Source: an uncultured Nitrospirales bacterium (lineage in GTDB: Bacteria > Nitrospirota > Nitrospiria > Nitrospirales > UBA8639). Taken from it: DNA of 64,000 nucleotides. The position numbers and the translations under genes were made by a program. The notes under the pieces were generated by a model. The model had not been told where the DNA came from. It searched no databases and saw only the letters and a program-made list of their open reading frames with translations. The stretch is from the NCBI GenBank assembly GCA_958295805.1, contig OY282373.1, positions 2,265,001 through 2,329,000 of the forward strand, given 5' to 3'. Of this stretch, positions 8,401 to 16,569 are shown in pieces (the stretch's first letter is position 1; every line of letters starts with the position of its first letter).

Positions 8401-10065
8401 TCAACGGCCTTGTCCGTCCTCCACCGCGCCGACGGGGAACTCGGCCATCCAGATCTGGTCGCCTGCGGGGGTGAACTGCCCGGTGCGGATGCGGGCGACG
8501 GGATAGTCGGGGAGCGGATACTCCATACTGCACCGGCCGCCAAAGGCCAAGGCAGCGGTGTTCCCGTAGCGGAAGTTCGCATCGTCGAAGCCGTACTGCC
8601 GGCGGTCGGCCGGCAGATCCTCCAAGTCTTCCGGGACCACGTGCAGAAAAAACTCCGCTTGCACATCTGCCGCGCTGCACGGCGACTTGAGGTAGGTCAC
8701 CGTGTTCTCGCCGGTATAGATGTCGAAGACGGAGCGGGCCGCCGGTTCGCCGGACGCGACGGACTCGTAGGCCGTCAGCCAGGAAGGAGGAGGTGCGGTC
8801 GGGCGCTTTCGCGTCGTGCAGATCTCCTGGTTCTCCTTCAGGTACTCAAGCAGGGCTTCTGCTGCCCACCGGTGACCGGCGGTGTTCCAGTGGGCGTCGT
8901 GCTCCCATCTCGCATCCCTCCTAGGCTCGGCGCCCTGGCGGAGGACATAGTCGTTGTAGTCGATGACGGGAATGCCCCGCGCTTCGGCCAGAGCGGTCAG
9001 GCGGTCGAATCCGAGGTCGCCTCGGGTGCCGACGTAGTGTGTGGACAGGATGACCAATGCGGCGCCGTCGCGGTCCGCGCGTTCCCTGAATTGGTCCAGC
9101 GCGAAGCCCGTGAAGTCCAGTGCGTCCTCGTACACGGCAGGGAGATCCCGTGTTAACCGGAACGGATCATTGATGCCTTCCCGCGTCGTTGGCCGCCATC
9201 CATCGAGCAGCGCGGCGTAGCGGGGGGAGCGCCGGCTCAGCAGTGTCACTTGGGCGATCAGTTCGGGATCGGTGTCGTCCGGGAAAGAAGCGCCCCTCTT
9301 GGCGTCCAACCACTTCGCGAGGGAAGACATGCCAGTCAAGCGGTCCGTGGCGTGCGTGTACCAGGATGGGACGGTAAATCGGGACTCCCGGGCATAGGGA
9401 TGGGGCGGTTGCAGCGTGATGGTCCCATCCGCGCCTCGCGTCGCGGAAACATTGGGGAGTCGGTCCGGATCCATTCCCCGGTGCAACCCATCCAGGATTG
9501 GCGCATTGTTCATGAAGTCGTTGGGAACGAAGACGAGCACCAACAAAGCGGGCCTCAGATACCGCACGAATTCGTCGTAGTACGCCAGTTGGTTGACCTG
9601 GCCGGTGCCGGAGATCCCGAACGCCGAGGTCGTGATGTCCAGATGGCGCAGTTCCTCGGCGGCGATCTCCTCCAGCCGAACTTGAAATTTGTCGGCGATG
9701 GGAACCTGGCGCGCATCCACATAGGAATCGCCGATCATGGCGATGTGGCAGCTTGCCGCGGCGCGCTCGAGGCCGATGGGTTCGCGGTCCACGAAGCCTA
9801 TGCTGTTGGTTCGTGATTCCGTCCAGAAATCAAGCCCGTTCGTCCAACGCACCTCCGCGTTGGGGGTGAATATGGTCCCGACAATTGGAGACCAGTCGTA
9901 AGGAGCGTCGCTCTCCACGAAGGGCGCCCGCAACCGGAAGTACGTCTCACCGACGACTCCAATCAGCGCCAGGCCCGCCACGAGAAACAGCACGTTCCAG
10001 CCGACCAGGCGCAGCGCACGGCGGATTCTTCGGGGAGGATTGGGTGGCTTATGGTTGCTTGCCAT
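8401..10065 (-). CDS. membrane-anchored SGNH hydrolase with C-terminal FDVYL/GQF domain (copy 2)
   Basis: Second SGNH paralog, 554 residues. A short cytoplasmic start (MASNHKPPNPPRRIRRALRL) precedes one membrane segment (VGWNVLFLVAGLALIGVVGE). The catalytic blocks are MIGDSYVDAR, FVPNDFMNN and DAHWNTAGHRWAAEALLEY, so Ser, Asn, Asp and His are all kept. The C-terminal ~110 residues are the shared domain. Their DNA together with the following spacer (about 8256-8604) looks identical to the same stretch after the next copy (about 10064-10412). The ATG is preceded by GAGAAGGCGAGAGACG. Substrate unknown. Divergence from the other copies is greatest in the middle (residues ~190-290), between the catalytic blocks. 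Confidence 0.8.
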   Translation of the reverse strand: MASNHKPPNPPRRIRRALRLVGWNVLFLVAGLALIGVVGETYFRLRAPFVESDAPYDWSPIVGTIFTPNAEVRWTNGLDFWTESRTNSIGFVDREPIGLERAAASCHIAMIGDSYVDARQVPIADKFQVRLEEIAAEELRHLDITTSAFGISGTGQVNQLAYYDEFVRYLRPALLVLVFVPNDFMNNAPILDGLHRGMDPDRLPNVSATRGADGTITLQPPHPYARESRFTVPSWYTHATDRLTGMSSLAKWLDAKRGASFPDDTDPELIAQVTLLSRRSPRYAALLDGWRPTTREGINDPFRLTRDLPAVYEDALDFTGFALDQFRERADRDGAALVILSTHYVGTRGDLGFDRLTALAEARGIPVIDYNDYVLRQGAEPRRDARWEHDAHWNTAGHRWAAEALLEYLKENQEICTTRKRPTAPPPSWLTAYESVASGEPAARSVFDIYTGENTVTYLKSPCSAADVQAEFFLHVVPEDLEDLPADRRQYGFDDANFRYGNTAALAFGGRCSMEYPLPDYPVARIRTGQFTPAGDQIWMAEFPVGAVEDGQGR

Positions 10066-10208
10066 CGTCTCTCGCCTTCTCAGGAAATCATGATTCGCCT
10101 GTGTCCGTTCTCGCCCGAGTCATGCCTGTTGTCTGTCAATCCGGCTCGACATGAGTCTGTCTTCAAGCGGCTGCGCCGGAAAACGCGGTGTCGAAGCACC
10201 GGACGCGA
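10066..10208. repeat. repeated intergenic spacer, copy 3
   Basis: Third copy of the spacer described at 5058-5202, here between two SGNH genes. Together with the adjoining domain sequence it is the longest near-identical block in the cluster. Confidence 0.8.
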
Positions 10209-11855
10209 TCAACGGCCTTGTCCGTCCTCCACCGCGCCGACGGGGAACTCGGCCATCCAGATCTGGTCGCCTGCGGGGGTGAACTGCCCGGTGCGGATGC
10301 GGGCGACGGGATAGTCGGGGAGCGGATACTCCATACTGCACCGGCCGCCAAAGGCCAAGGCAGCGGTGTTCCCGTAGCGGAAGTTCGCATCGTCGAAGCC
10401 GTACTGCCGGCGGTCGGCCGGCAGGTCCTCCAGGTCTTCCGGGACCACCTGCAGGAAAAACTCCGCCTGCACATCCGCCGCGCTGCACGGCGACTTGAGG
10501 TAGGCCACCGTGTTCTCGCTGGTATAGACGTCGAAGACGGAGCGGGCCGCCGGCTCGCCGGACGCGATGGACTCGTAGTCCGTCAGCCAGGAAGGAGGAG
10601 GTGCGGTCGGTCGCTTTGGCGTCGTGCATATCGCCTGGTTCCGCTTCAGGTACTCCAGCAGAGCTTCCGCCGCCCACCGGTGGCCGGCGGCGTTCCAGTG
10701 GCCGTCGTGTACCCATGTCGCATCCCTCGCCTCGGCGCCCTGGCGGGTTATGTAGTCGTACTGGTCGATGACGGGAATGCCCCGTGGTTCGGCCAGAGCG
10801 GTCAGGCGGTCGAATCCGAGGTTGCCTCGGGTGCCGATGGTGTGTGAGGACAGAATGACCACCGCGGTGCCGTCGCGGTCCGCGCGTTCCCTGAACTGGT
10901 CCAGCGCGAAGGCCGTGAAGTCCAGCGCGTCCTCGTACACGGGCGGCAAATCCTGTGTGTGGCGGAACGGACCACGCAGGCCTTCCCTCGTCGTTGGCCG
11001 CCACCCGTCGAGCAGCGCGGCGTAGCCGGGGGAGCGCCGGCTCAGCAACGCCACCCGGGCGATCAGTTTGGGATCGATGTCGTCCGAGGTAGAAAGCGCG
11101 CGCTTCTTGGCATCCAGCCAGTTCGCGAGGGGAGACATGTCGGTCAGGCGGTCCGTGACGCGCGGGTGCCGGGATGGGACGGCCAGTCGGGTACTCTGAG
11201 AAGGGGGATAAGGCGGTTGCAGCGTGATGGTCCCATCCGCGCCTCGTGTCGCGGAGACATTGGGGAGTCGGTCCGGGTCCACTCCCCTGTTCAACCCATC
11301 CAGGATGGGCGCATTGTTCATGAAGTCGTTGGAAACGAAGACGAGAACCAACAAGGCGGGTCGCAGATACCGCGCGAATTCGTCGTAGTACGCCAGTTGG
11401 TTGACCTGGCCGGTGCCGGAGATCCCGAACGCCGAGGTCGTGATATCCAGATGTCGGAGTTCCTCGGCGGCGAGCTCCTCCAGCCGAACGTGAAATTTGT
11501 CGGCGATGGGAACCTCGGATGCCTGCACATAAGAATCGCCGATCATGGCGACGTGGCAGCTGGCCGCGGCCCGCTCGAGGCTGATGGGTTCGCGGTCGAG
11601 AAATCCCAGTGTGTTCGTGCGAGAGATGGTCCAGAAATCAAGCCTGTTCGTCCGACGCACCTCCGACTTGGGCGCGAATATCCCCCCGACATTTGGAGAC
11701 CAGGCGTAGAGACGGAACGTCTCCCCGAAGGGTGCTCGCAGCCGGAAATACGCTTCACCGACGACTCCAATCAGCGCCAGGCCGGCCACGAGAAACAGCG
11801 CGTTCCAGCCGACCAAGCGCAGCGCACGACGGATTTTCATTCCCGACCGAGTCAT
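10209..11855 (-). CDS. membrane-anchored SGNH hydrolase with C-terminal FDVYL/GQF domain (copy 3)
   Basis: Third SGNH paralog, 548 residues from the ATG at 11855. That ATG overlaps the upstream stop (ATGA), which decides the start against an in-frame extension to 12131. It has one N-terminal membrane segment, then MIGDSYVQAS, FVSNDFMNN and DGHWNAAGHRWAAEALLEY as catalytic blocks. The C-terminal shared domain is almost the same as in copy 2, but the segment just before it (YTSENTVAYLKSPC) differs slightly. The insert NWLDAKKRALSTSDDID makes the central region a little different from the others. Exported acyltransferase or esterase is the best guess. Confidence 0.8.
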   Translation of the reverse strand: MTRSGMKIRRALRLVGWNALFLVAGLALIGVVGEAYFRLRAPFGETFRLYAWSPNVGGIFAPKSEVRRTNRLDFWTISRTNTLGFLDREPISLERAAASCHVAMIGDSYVQASEVPIADKFHVRLEELAAEELRHLDITTSAFGISGTGQVNQLAYYDEFARYLRPALLVLVFVSNDFMNNAPILDGLNRGVDPDRLPNVSATRGADGTITLQPPYPPSQSTRLAVPSRHPRVTDRLTDMSPLANWLDAKKRALSTSDDIDPKLIARVALLSRRSPGYAALLDGWRPTTREGLRGPFRHTQDLPPVYEDALDFTAFALDQFRERADRDGTAVVILSSHTIGTRGNLGFDRLTALAEPRGIPVIDQYDYITRQGAEARDATWVHDGHWNAAGHRWAAEALLEYLKRNQAICTTPKRPTAPPPSWLTDYESIASGEPAARSVFDVYTSENTVAYLKSPCSAADVQAEFFLQVVPEDLEDLPADRRQYGFDDANFRYGNTAALAFGGRCSMEYPLPDYPVARIRTGQFTPAGDQIWMAEFPVGAVEDGQGR

Positions 11856-13531
11856 GGCGGCGGTTCGCCTTCCGCCGCGCCGACGGGGAACTCGGCTATC
11901 CATATCTGGCCATCGTCGGGGGTGAACTGCCCGGTTCTGATGCGGACGATGGGATAGTCGGGGAGCGGACGCTCCGCAATGCACCTGCCGCCCAAGACCG
12001 GAGCGTCGGATCCGGCGTAGTGGAAGTCCAGATTGTCGAAGCCGTACTGCCGGCGGTCGGCCGGCAGGTCTTCCACGTCTTCCGGGACGACATGCAGGAA
12101 AAACTGCGCTTGTACATCCGCCGCGCTGCACGGCGACTTGAGGTAGCTCACCGTATTCTCGCCGGTATAGACGTCGAAGACGGAGCGGGCCGCCGGTTCC
12201 CCGGACGCGATGGACTCATAGTCCGTCCGCCAGGGAAATGGTGGCGGGGGCGAGGCCGGGCGCTTTCGCATCGTGCATATCTCCTCGTTCTGTTTCAGGT
12301 ATTCGAGCAGGGCTTCCGCCGCCCATTGATGGCCGGCCACGTTCCAGTGGCCGTCGTGTGCCCATGCCGTATCCCTGGGCTCGGCGCCCGAGCGGCGGAC
12401 GTAATCGTTGTAGTCGATGACGGGAATGTCCCGCGGTTCGGCCAGAGCGGTCAGGCGGTCGAATCCGAGGTCGCCTCGGGTGACTCTGTAGTGTGTGGAC
12501 AGGATGACCAACGCGGCGCCGTCGCGGTCCGCGCGTTCCCTGAACTGGTCCAGCGCGAAGGCCGTGAAGTCCAGGGCGTCCTCGTAGACGGGCGGCATAT
12601 CCTGTGCGTGATGGAACGGATCATTGATGCCTTCCCGCGTCGTTGGCCGCCACCCGTCAAGCAGCGCGGCGTAGCGGGGGGAGCGCCGGCTCAGCAGCGC
12701 CACATGGGCGATCAGTTCGGGGTCGGTGTCGTCCGAGGAAGAAGCACGTCTCTTGGCATCCAGCCAGTTCGCGAAGGGAGATATGCCAGTCAGGTGGTCC
12801 GTGGCGCGCGTATGCCAAGGTGCAGGAGGCATCTCGGGTGGAGGAGGCATCTCGGCAAATCGGGACTCCCCGGGATAGGGCGATCGCAGCGTAATGCTCC
12901 CATCCGCGCCTCGTGTCGCGGAAACACTCTTGAGTCGGTCCGGGTCCACTCCCTGGTTCAATCCTTCCAGAATCGGCGCATTGTTCATGAAGTCGTTGTT
13001 AACAAAGACGAGCACCAACAGAGCGGGGCGCAGATGCCGCGCGAATTCGTCATAGTACGCCAGTTGGTTGATTTGGCCGGTGCCGCTGACCCCGAACGCC
13101 GAGGTCGTGACGTCCAGATGGCGTAGCTCCTCGGCGGCGAGTGCCTCCAGCCGAACGTGAAATTTGTCGGCGATGGGAACCTGGAGCGCCTCCACATAGG
13201 AATCGCCGATCATGGCGACGTGGCAGCTTGCCGCGGCCCGCTCGAGACCCACCGGCTCGCGGTCGGGAAATCCCAGGCTGTTCGTGCGAGAAATGGTCCA
13301 GAAATCAAGCCCGTTCGTATGACGCACCTCCGCGTTGGGTGTGAATATCATCCCGGCAGTTGGGGACCAGGCGTAGGGAAGGTCGCTCTCCACAAAGGGC
13401 ACGGTCAGCCGGAGGTACGCTTCACCGACGACTCCAATCAGAGCCAGGCCCGCCACGAGAAACAGCACGTTCCAGCCGACCAGGCGCAGCGCACGGCGGA
13501 TGCGCCCGGGAATAGATGGAGGCGGCTTCAC
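11852..13531 (-). CDS. membrane-anchored SGNH hydrolase with C-terminal FDVYL/GQF domain (copy 4)
   Basis: Fourth SGNH paralog and the first of this family to be transcribed, 559 residues. It has a membrane anchor at about residues 18-38, then MIGDSYVEAL, FVNNDFMNN and DGHWNVAGHQWAAEALLEY. It carries a proline-rich insert (MPPPPEMPPAPW) not seen in the others. Its C-terminal domain DNA matches the membrane protein at 6849-8255 rather than its SGNH sisters. The start is a GTG that overlaps, as GTGA, the stop of an eight-codon frame (MSTRERTA) with its own AGGAG at 13528-13554. Either the short frame is a coupling leader or a frameshift separates it from the gene. Confidence 0.78.
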   Translation of the reverse strand: MKPPPSIPGRIRRALRLVGWNVLFLVAGLALIGVVGEAYLRLTVPFVESDLPYAWSPTAGMIFTPNAEVRHTNGLDFWTISRTNSLGFPDREPVGLERAAASCHVAMIGDSYVEALQVPIADKFHVRLEALAAEELRHLDVTTSAFGVSGTGQINQLAYYDEFARHLRPALLVLVFVNNDFMNNAPILEGLNQGVDPDRLKSVSATRGADGSITLRSPYPGESRFAEMPPPPEMPPAPWHTRATDHLTGISPFANWLDAKRRASSSDDTDPELIAHVALLSRRSPRYAALLDGWRPTTREGINDPFHHAQDMPPVYEDALDFTAFALDQFRERADRDGAALVILSTHYRVTRGDLGFDRLTALAEPRDIPVIDYNDYVRRSGAEPRDTAWAHDGHWNVAGHQWAAEALLEYLKQNEEICTMRKRPASPPPPFPWRTDYESIASGEPAARSVFDVYTGENTVSYLKSPCSAADVQAQFFLHVVPEDVEDLPADRRQYGFDNLDFHYAGSDAPVLGGRCIAERPLPDYPIVRIRTGQFTPDDGQIWIAEFPVGAAEGEPPP

Positions 13532-13633
13532 GCCGTGCGTTCTCGTGTAGACATCGTGTGTTGTTCTCCTGTGGTCATGGGTTGACCGTCTGCATCATCG
13601 TTCCTGTACGTATTCATTCGGTCGCTCCGCCCG

Positions 13634-15904
13634 TCAGTCCGGCTCGAACGAGTCCGCATACTCGCGCTTGAGCGAGGGGTCCTGCTCCGTCTTGCGCAGG
13701 AAGCAGTTGCCGATGGCAAGGCAGTCGAGGTATGTGCCCATGAAGCAATGGAAGGCGTCCGTTGGGGTACAGACGATGGGCTCGCCGCGCACGTTGAAGC
13801 TGGTGTTCACGATGACCGGGCAGCCGGTCCTGGCCTTGAAGGCTTCCAGCAGCGTGTGGTAGCGGGGGTTGGTTTCTCGGTCAACGGTCTGCACGCGGGC
13901 GGAATAGTCCACGTGGGTTACCGCGGGAACGTCCGAGCGCGGCACGTTCAACCGGTTGATGCCGAACAACGCATCCTGCGCTTGAGCCGGCGGCTTGCGC
14001 CGCTCGGTTTTGACGTCCGCCGTCAGCAGCATGTACGGACTGTCGCGGTCGAGGTCGAACCAGTCCGCGACGTCTTCGCGCGGCACGCTCGGCGCGAAGG
14101 GGCGAAACGACTCGCGGTGTTTGACCTTGAGGTTGAGCGTCTTCTGCATGGTGGGTGAACGAGCGTCTGCCAGAATGGAACGATTGCCCAAGGCGCGCGG
14201 ACCAAACTCCATCCGGCCCTGGAACCAGCCGACCGCCTGGCCCGCGGCCAGGGCCGACGCCGTGGCGTCGATCAGCGCGTTGTCCGTAAGCGTCTCGTAG
14301 CGGGCACCAGCCGTATCGAGTGCCCGTCGGATTTGATCCAAGCTGAATTCTGGGCCGAGGAAGGCTCCGTGCATGGCGTCTTTTCCGCACGCTGAGGGTG
14401 ACGCGGATGGATTCCCGCTTTCGCGGGAATGACAAAAGGGGACGCGGGAATGACAAGGCTGAGCGGCGTCGCCACTACTCTGAATGGCCCCGTCGCTACT
14501 CTGAACGGCCCCGCCGCTACTCTGAATGGCCTCGCCGCTATTCTGAATGGCTCCGTCGCTACTCTGAATGGCCCCGTCGCTACTCTGAATGGCTCCGCCG
14601 CTACTCTGAATGGCTCCGCCGCTACTCTGAATGGCCCCGCCGCTACTCTGAACGGCCCCGCCGCTACTCTGAATGGCCTCGCCGCTATTCTGAGCGGCCC
14701 CGCCGCTACTCTGAGCGGCCCCGTCGCTACTTTGAATGGCTCCGCCGCTACTCTGAGCGGCCCCGTCGCTACTTTGAACGGCCCCACCGCTACTCTGAGC
14801 GGCCCCGTTGCTACTCCAATAGGATATGGAGGGGCGCGGCTCACCGAACAGGCGATGACTCGCCGCCAGTGCGGCGCCCAATGCGCCACCGGCGTCACCC
14901 GCCGCGGGTTGGATCCAGATGTCGTCGAACTGACCGTCGCGCAGTACCTTACCGTTGGCGACGCAGTTCAGCGCGACACCACCGGCGAGACAAAGATTGG
15001 AGAGGCCGGTTTCCGCCCGGAGCGAGCGGGTCAGCCGCAACACCGCTTCCTCAATCACGGCCTGCACCGAGGCGGCCAAGTCCATGTGCCGTTGCGTCAG
15101 CGGCTCAACGGACTGGCGCGCCGGGCCGCCGAACAGCGTCTCGAACCGGCCGTTGGTCATCGTGAGGCCGGTACAGTAGTCGAAATAGTCGAGGTCGAGA
15201 CGGAACGTACCGTCCGGCTTCAGGTCGATCAGATTGTCGAGAATGGCGCGGACGTACTTCGGCTCGCCGTAGGGCGCGAGGCCCATCACCTTGTACTCCC
15301 CGGAATTGACCTTGAAGCCGGTGTAGTAGGTGAACGCCGAATAGAGCAGCCCCAGGGAGTGAGGAAAGTGGATCTCCCGGGTCATCTCCAGGTCGTTCCC
15401 GTGACCGATCCCCACGGAGGTGGTGGCCCACTCGCCGACCCCGTCCATGGTCAGGACCACCGCATCGTGAAAGGGAGACGGGTAGAACGCGCTTGCCGCG
15501 TGCGACTGATGGTGCTCGGCAAACAGCAGTTTGGCGTCCCAATCCACGTCCGGGGCGAGGCTTCGCAGCTTCCGTCGCAGCAGGTCCTTTTGAAACAATT
15601 TCTCCTTGATCCAAACCGGGACCGCCATGGAGAAGGAGCGGAAGCCCCGCGGCGCGAACGCCACGTAGGTTTCGAGGAGCCGTTCAAACTTGAGGAAGGG
15701 TTTGTCGTAGAAGGCAATCCGGTCGACGTCATTGAGCGTGACGCCGGCCTCATCGAGACAGCAAGCGACGGCGTTAGCGGGGTAGCCCGCGTCGTGTTTC
15801 TTGCGCGTGAAGCGTTCCTCCTGCGCCGCGGCCACGATCCGCCCGCCCTCCACCAATGCCGCGGCGCTGTCGTGGTAGAACGCTGAAAGGCCGAGGATGC
15901 GCAT
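13634..15904 (-). CDS. NodU/CmcH-family carbamoyltransferase with internal minisatellite
   Basis: Predicted carbamoyltransferase, using carbamoyl phosphate and ATP to O-carbamoylate a sugar or related hydroxyl. The N-terminal Kae1-like domain starts ILGLSAFYHDSAAALVEGG, with the metal and nucleotide-binding AEHHQSHAASAFYPSPF near residues 130-146 and MTNGRFETLFGG later. The C-terminal YrdC-like domain includes GRMEFGPRALGNRSILADAR. Family members are usually around 570-610 residues. This one is 756 because about 150 residues are inserted in the linker between GEPRPSISYW and MHGAFLGPEF: 17 copies of a seven-residue unit plus residues encoded by a dispersed palindromic repeat. The start is three bases after the stop of the DUF5989 gene. 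The insertion is in frame, so the enzyme may still work. Confidence 0.88.
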   Translation of the reverse strand: MRILGLSAFYHDSAAALVEGGRIVAAAQEERFTRKKHDAGYPANAVACCLDEAGVTLNDVDRIAFYDKPFLKFERLLETYVAFAPRGFRSFSMAVPVWIKEKLFQKDLLRRKLRSLAPDVDWDAKLLFAEHHQSHAASAFYPSPFHDAVVLTMDGVGEWATTSVGIGHGNDLEMTREIHFPHSLGLLYSAFTYYTGFKVNSGEYKVMGLAPYGEPKYVRAILDNLIDLKPDGTFRLDLDYFDYCTGLTMTNGRFETLFGGPARQSVEPLTQRHMDLAASVQAVIEEAVLRLTRSLRAETGLSNLCLAGGVALNCVANGKVLRDGQFDDIWIQPAAGDAGGALGAALAASHRLFGEPRPSISYWSSNGAAQSSGGAVQSSDGAAQSSGGAIQSSDGAAQSSGGAAQNSGEAIQSSGGAVQSSGGAIQSSGGAIQSSGGAIQSSDGAIQSSDGAIQNSGEAIQSSGGAVQSSDGAIQSSGDAAQPCHSRVPFCHSRESGNPSASPSACGKDAMHGAFLGPEFSLDQIRRALDTAGARYETLTDNALIDATASALAAGQAVGWFQGRMEFGPRALGNRSILADARSPTMQKTLNLKVKHRESFRPFAPSVPREDVADWFDLDRDSPYMLLTADVKTERRKPPAQAQDALFGINRLNVPRSDVPAVTHVDYSARVQTVDRETNPRYHTLLEAFKARTGCPVIVNTSFNVRGEPIVCTPTDAFHCFMGTYLDCLAIGNCFLRKTEQDPSLKREYADSFEPD
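14398..14452. repeat. dispersed palindromic repeat inside the carbamoyltransferase gene
   Basis: The sequence GATTCCCGCTTTCGCGGGAA forms a perfect hairpin and is followed by a second partial copy (CGCGGGAATGACAAGG). It is the same family as the intergenic repeats at 33970-34060 and 61100-62240. Read on the coding strand it adds CHSRESGNPS to the protein, so this copy is translated. Confidence 0.8.
14464..14820. repeat. 21-bp minisatellite, about 17 units, in frame
   Basis: Tandem units of the form ACTCTGAATGGCCCCGTCGCT with scattered substitutions run for 357 bases inside the carbamoyltransferase gene. On the coding strand each unit gives a seven-residue repeat SS(G/D)GA(A/I/V)Q. Because the unit is a multiple of three, changes in copy number would alter protein length without breaking the frame. 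No stop appears in any unit. Confidence 0.92.
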
Positions 15905-15907
15905 GGC

Positions 15908-16057
15908 CTAAAAGATTGTATAGATCATCGGCGCGACCGCGGTGCTCTGGCTCAACACGATCAGCCCGCCCAGCACGAGCATCGTGATAATGACCGGCAG
16001 CAGCCAGTATTTCTTCCTCACGCGCATGAAGGTCCAGAATTCGATGAGAAAAGACAC
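15908..16057 (-). CDS. DUF5989-family small membrane protein
   Basis: A 49-residue protein starting at GTG (16057), reading SFLIEFWTFMRVRKKYWLLP then a single hydrophobic segment VIITMLVLGGLIVLSQSTAV and ending APMIYTIF. The motif (EFW-F...RKK-WLLP...APFIYT) is that of DUF5989 proteins, which are typically found beside carbamoyltransferases and SxtJ proteins. GAGAGG lies six bases upstream of the GTG. Only three bases separate its stop from the carbamoyltransferase start. Role unknown; probably an accessory inner-membrane subunit of the modification complex. Confidence 0.85.
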   Translation of the reverse strand: MSFLIEFWTFMRVRKKYWLLPVIITMLVLGGLIVLSQSTAVAPMIYTIF

Positions 16058-16067
16058 GTCAGACCTC

Positions 16068-16502
16068 TCAAAACTGGTTCGTCATTGATTCAGGTTCCGG
16101 TCCCGGTGGTGTGCGGTGAATCCAGTAGCTTTCGGCGTTCGGGTCGCGCCGCAGACGCAACGGGTCCTTTCCCACGGCGCGCATGATGAGGCCCGTCGGC
16201 GTCACCACGGCGAAGTAGATCACTGCCATGATGACCGGGTTGACGATGCGGTGCAAAAACAGGCCGAACCTGAACCAGACCCGGTTGAACGGCGCCAACA
16301 GTTCCGCCCTGACCAGCGTCACGACCAGAATCACACCGGCAACGGCAAGCGACCACCATCGTGGCGGCTCGCCGCTAAGCAGCGGAAATAAGCCGACCAC
16401 GGTCAACGCGATGGTGATCACGACGCCGAAGCTTCGGTCGGAACTCCCCGTAATCGGGTGGTCCTCAGTCAGACGTTCATGGATTTCTATCCGTCTCTTC
16501 AC
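16068..16502 (-). CDS. SxtJ-family membrane protein
   Basis: A 144-residue protein with four hydrophobic segments. The tail GKDPLRLRRDPNAESYWIHR is the signature of SxtJ-like proteins, which accompany carbamoyltransferases in saxitoxin and many polysaccharide clusters. NRVWFRFGLFLHRIVNPVIM in the middle also fits the family. It is the first gene of the long minus-strand operon, and DUF5989 follows ten bases downstream. Biochemical role is not established for the family. Confidence 0.85.
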   Translation of the reverse strand: MKRRIEIHERLTEDHPITGSSDRSFGVVITIALTVVGLFPLLSGEPPRWWSLAVAGVILVVTLVRAELLAPFNRVWFRFGLFLHRIVNPVIMAVIYFAVVTPTGLIMRAVGKDPLRLRRDPNAESYWIHRTPPGPEPESMTNQF

Positions 16503-16569
16503 GTCACGTCACCAATGGGCTTCAAGCCAAACGGGTGCATCCCTTCACGCACGACGTGCATGATTGAGA

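Noticed and set aside
11609-13126. A 505-codon plus-strand open frame opposite the SGNH hydrolases, with others of 188-332 codons at 5371, 8380, 9250 and 10959
   Set aside because: They are antisense frames left open by high GC codon bias in the well-supported minus-strand genes, and their translations resemble no family.
14429-15886. A 485-codon plus-strand frame across the carbamoyltransferase
   Set aside because: It is the antisense of a clear carbamoyltransferase; the minisatellite simply reads open on both strands.
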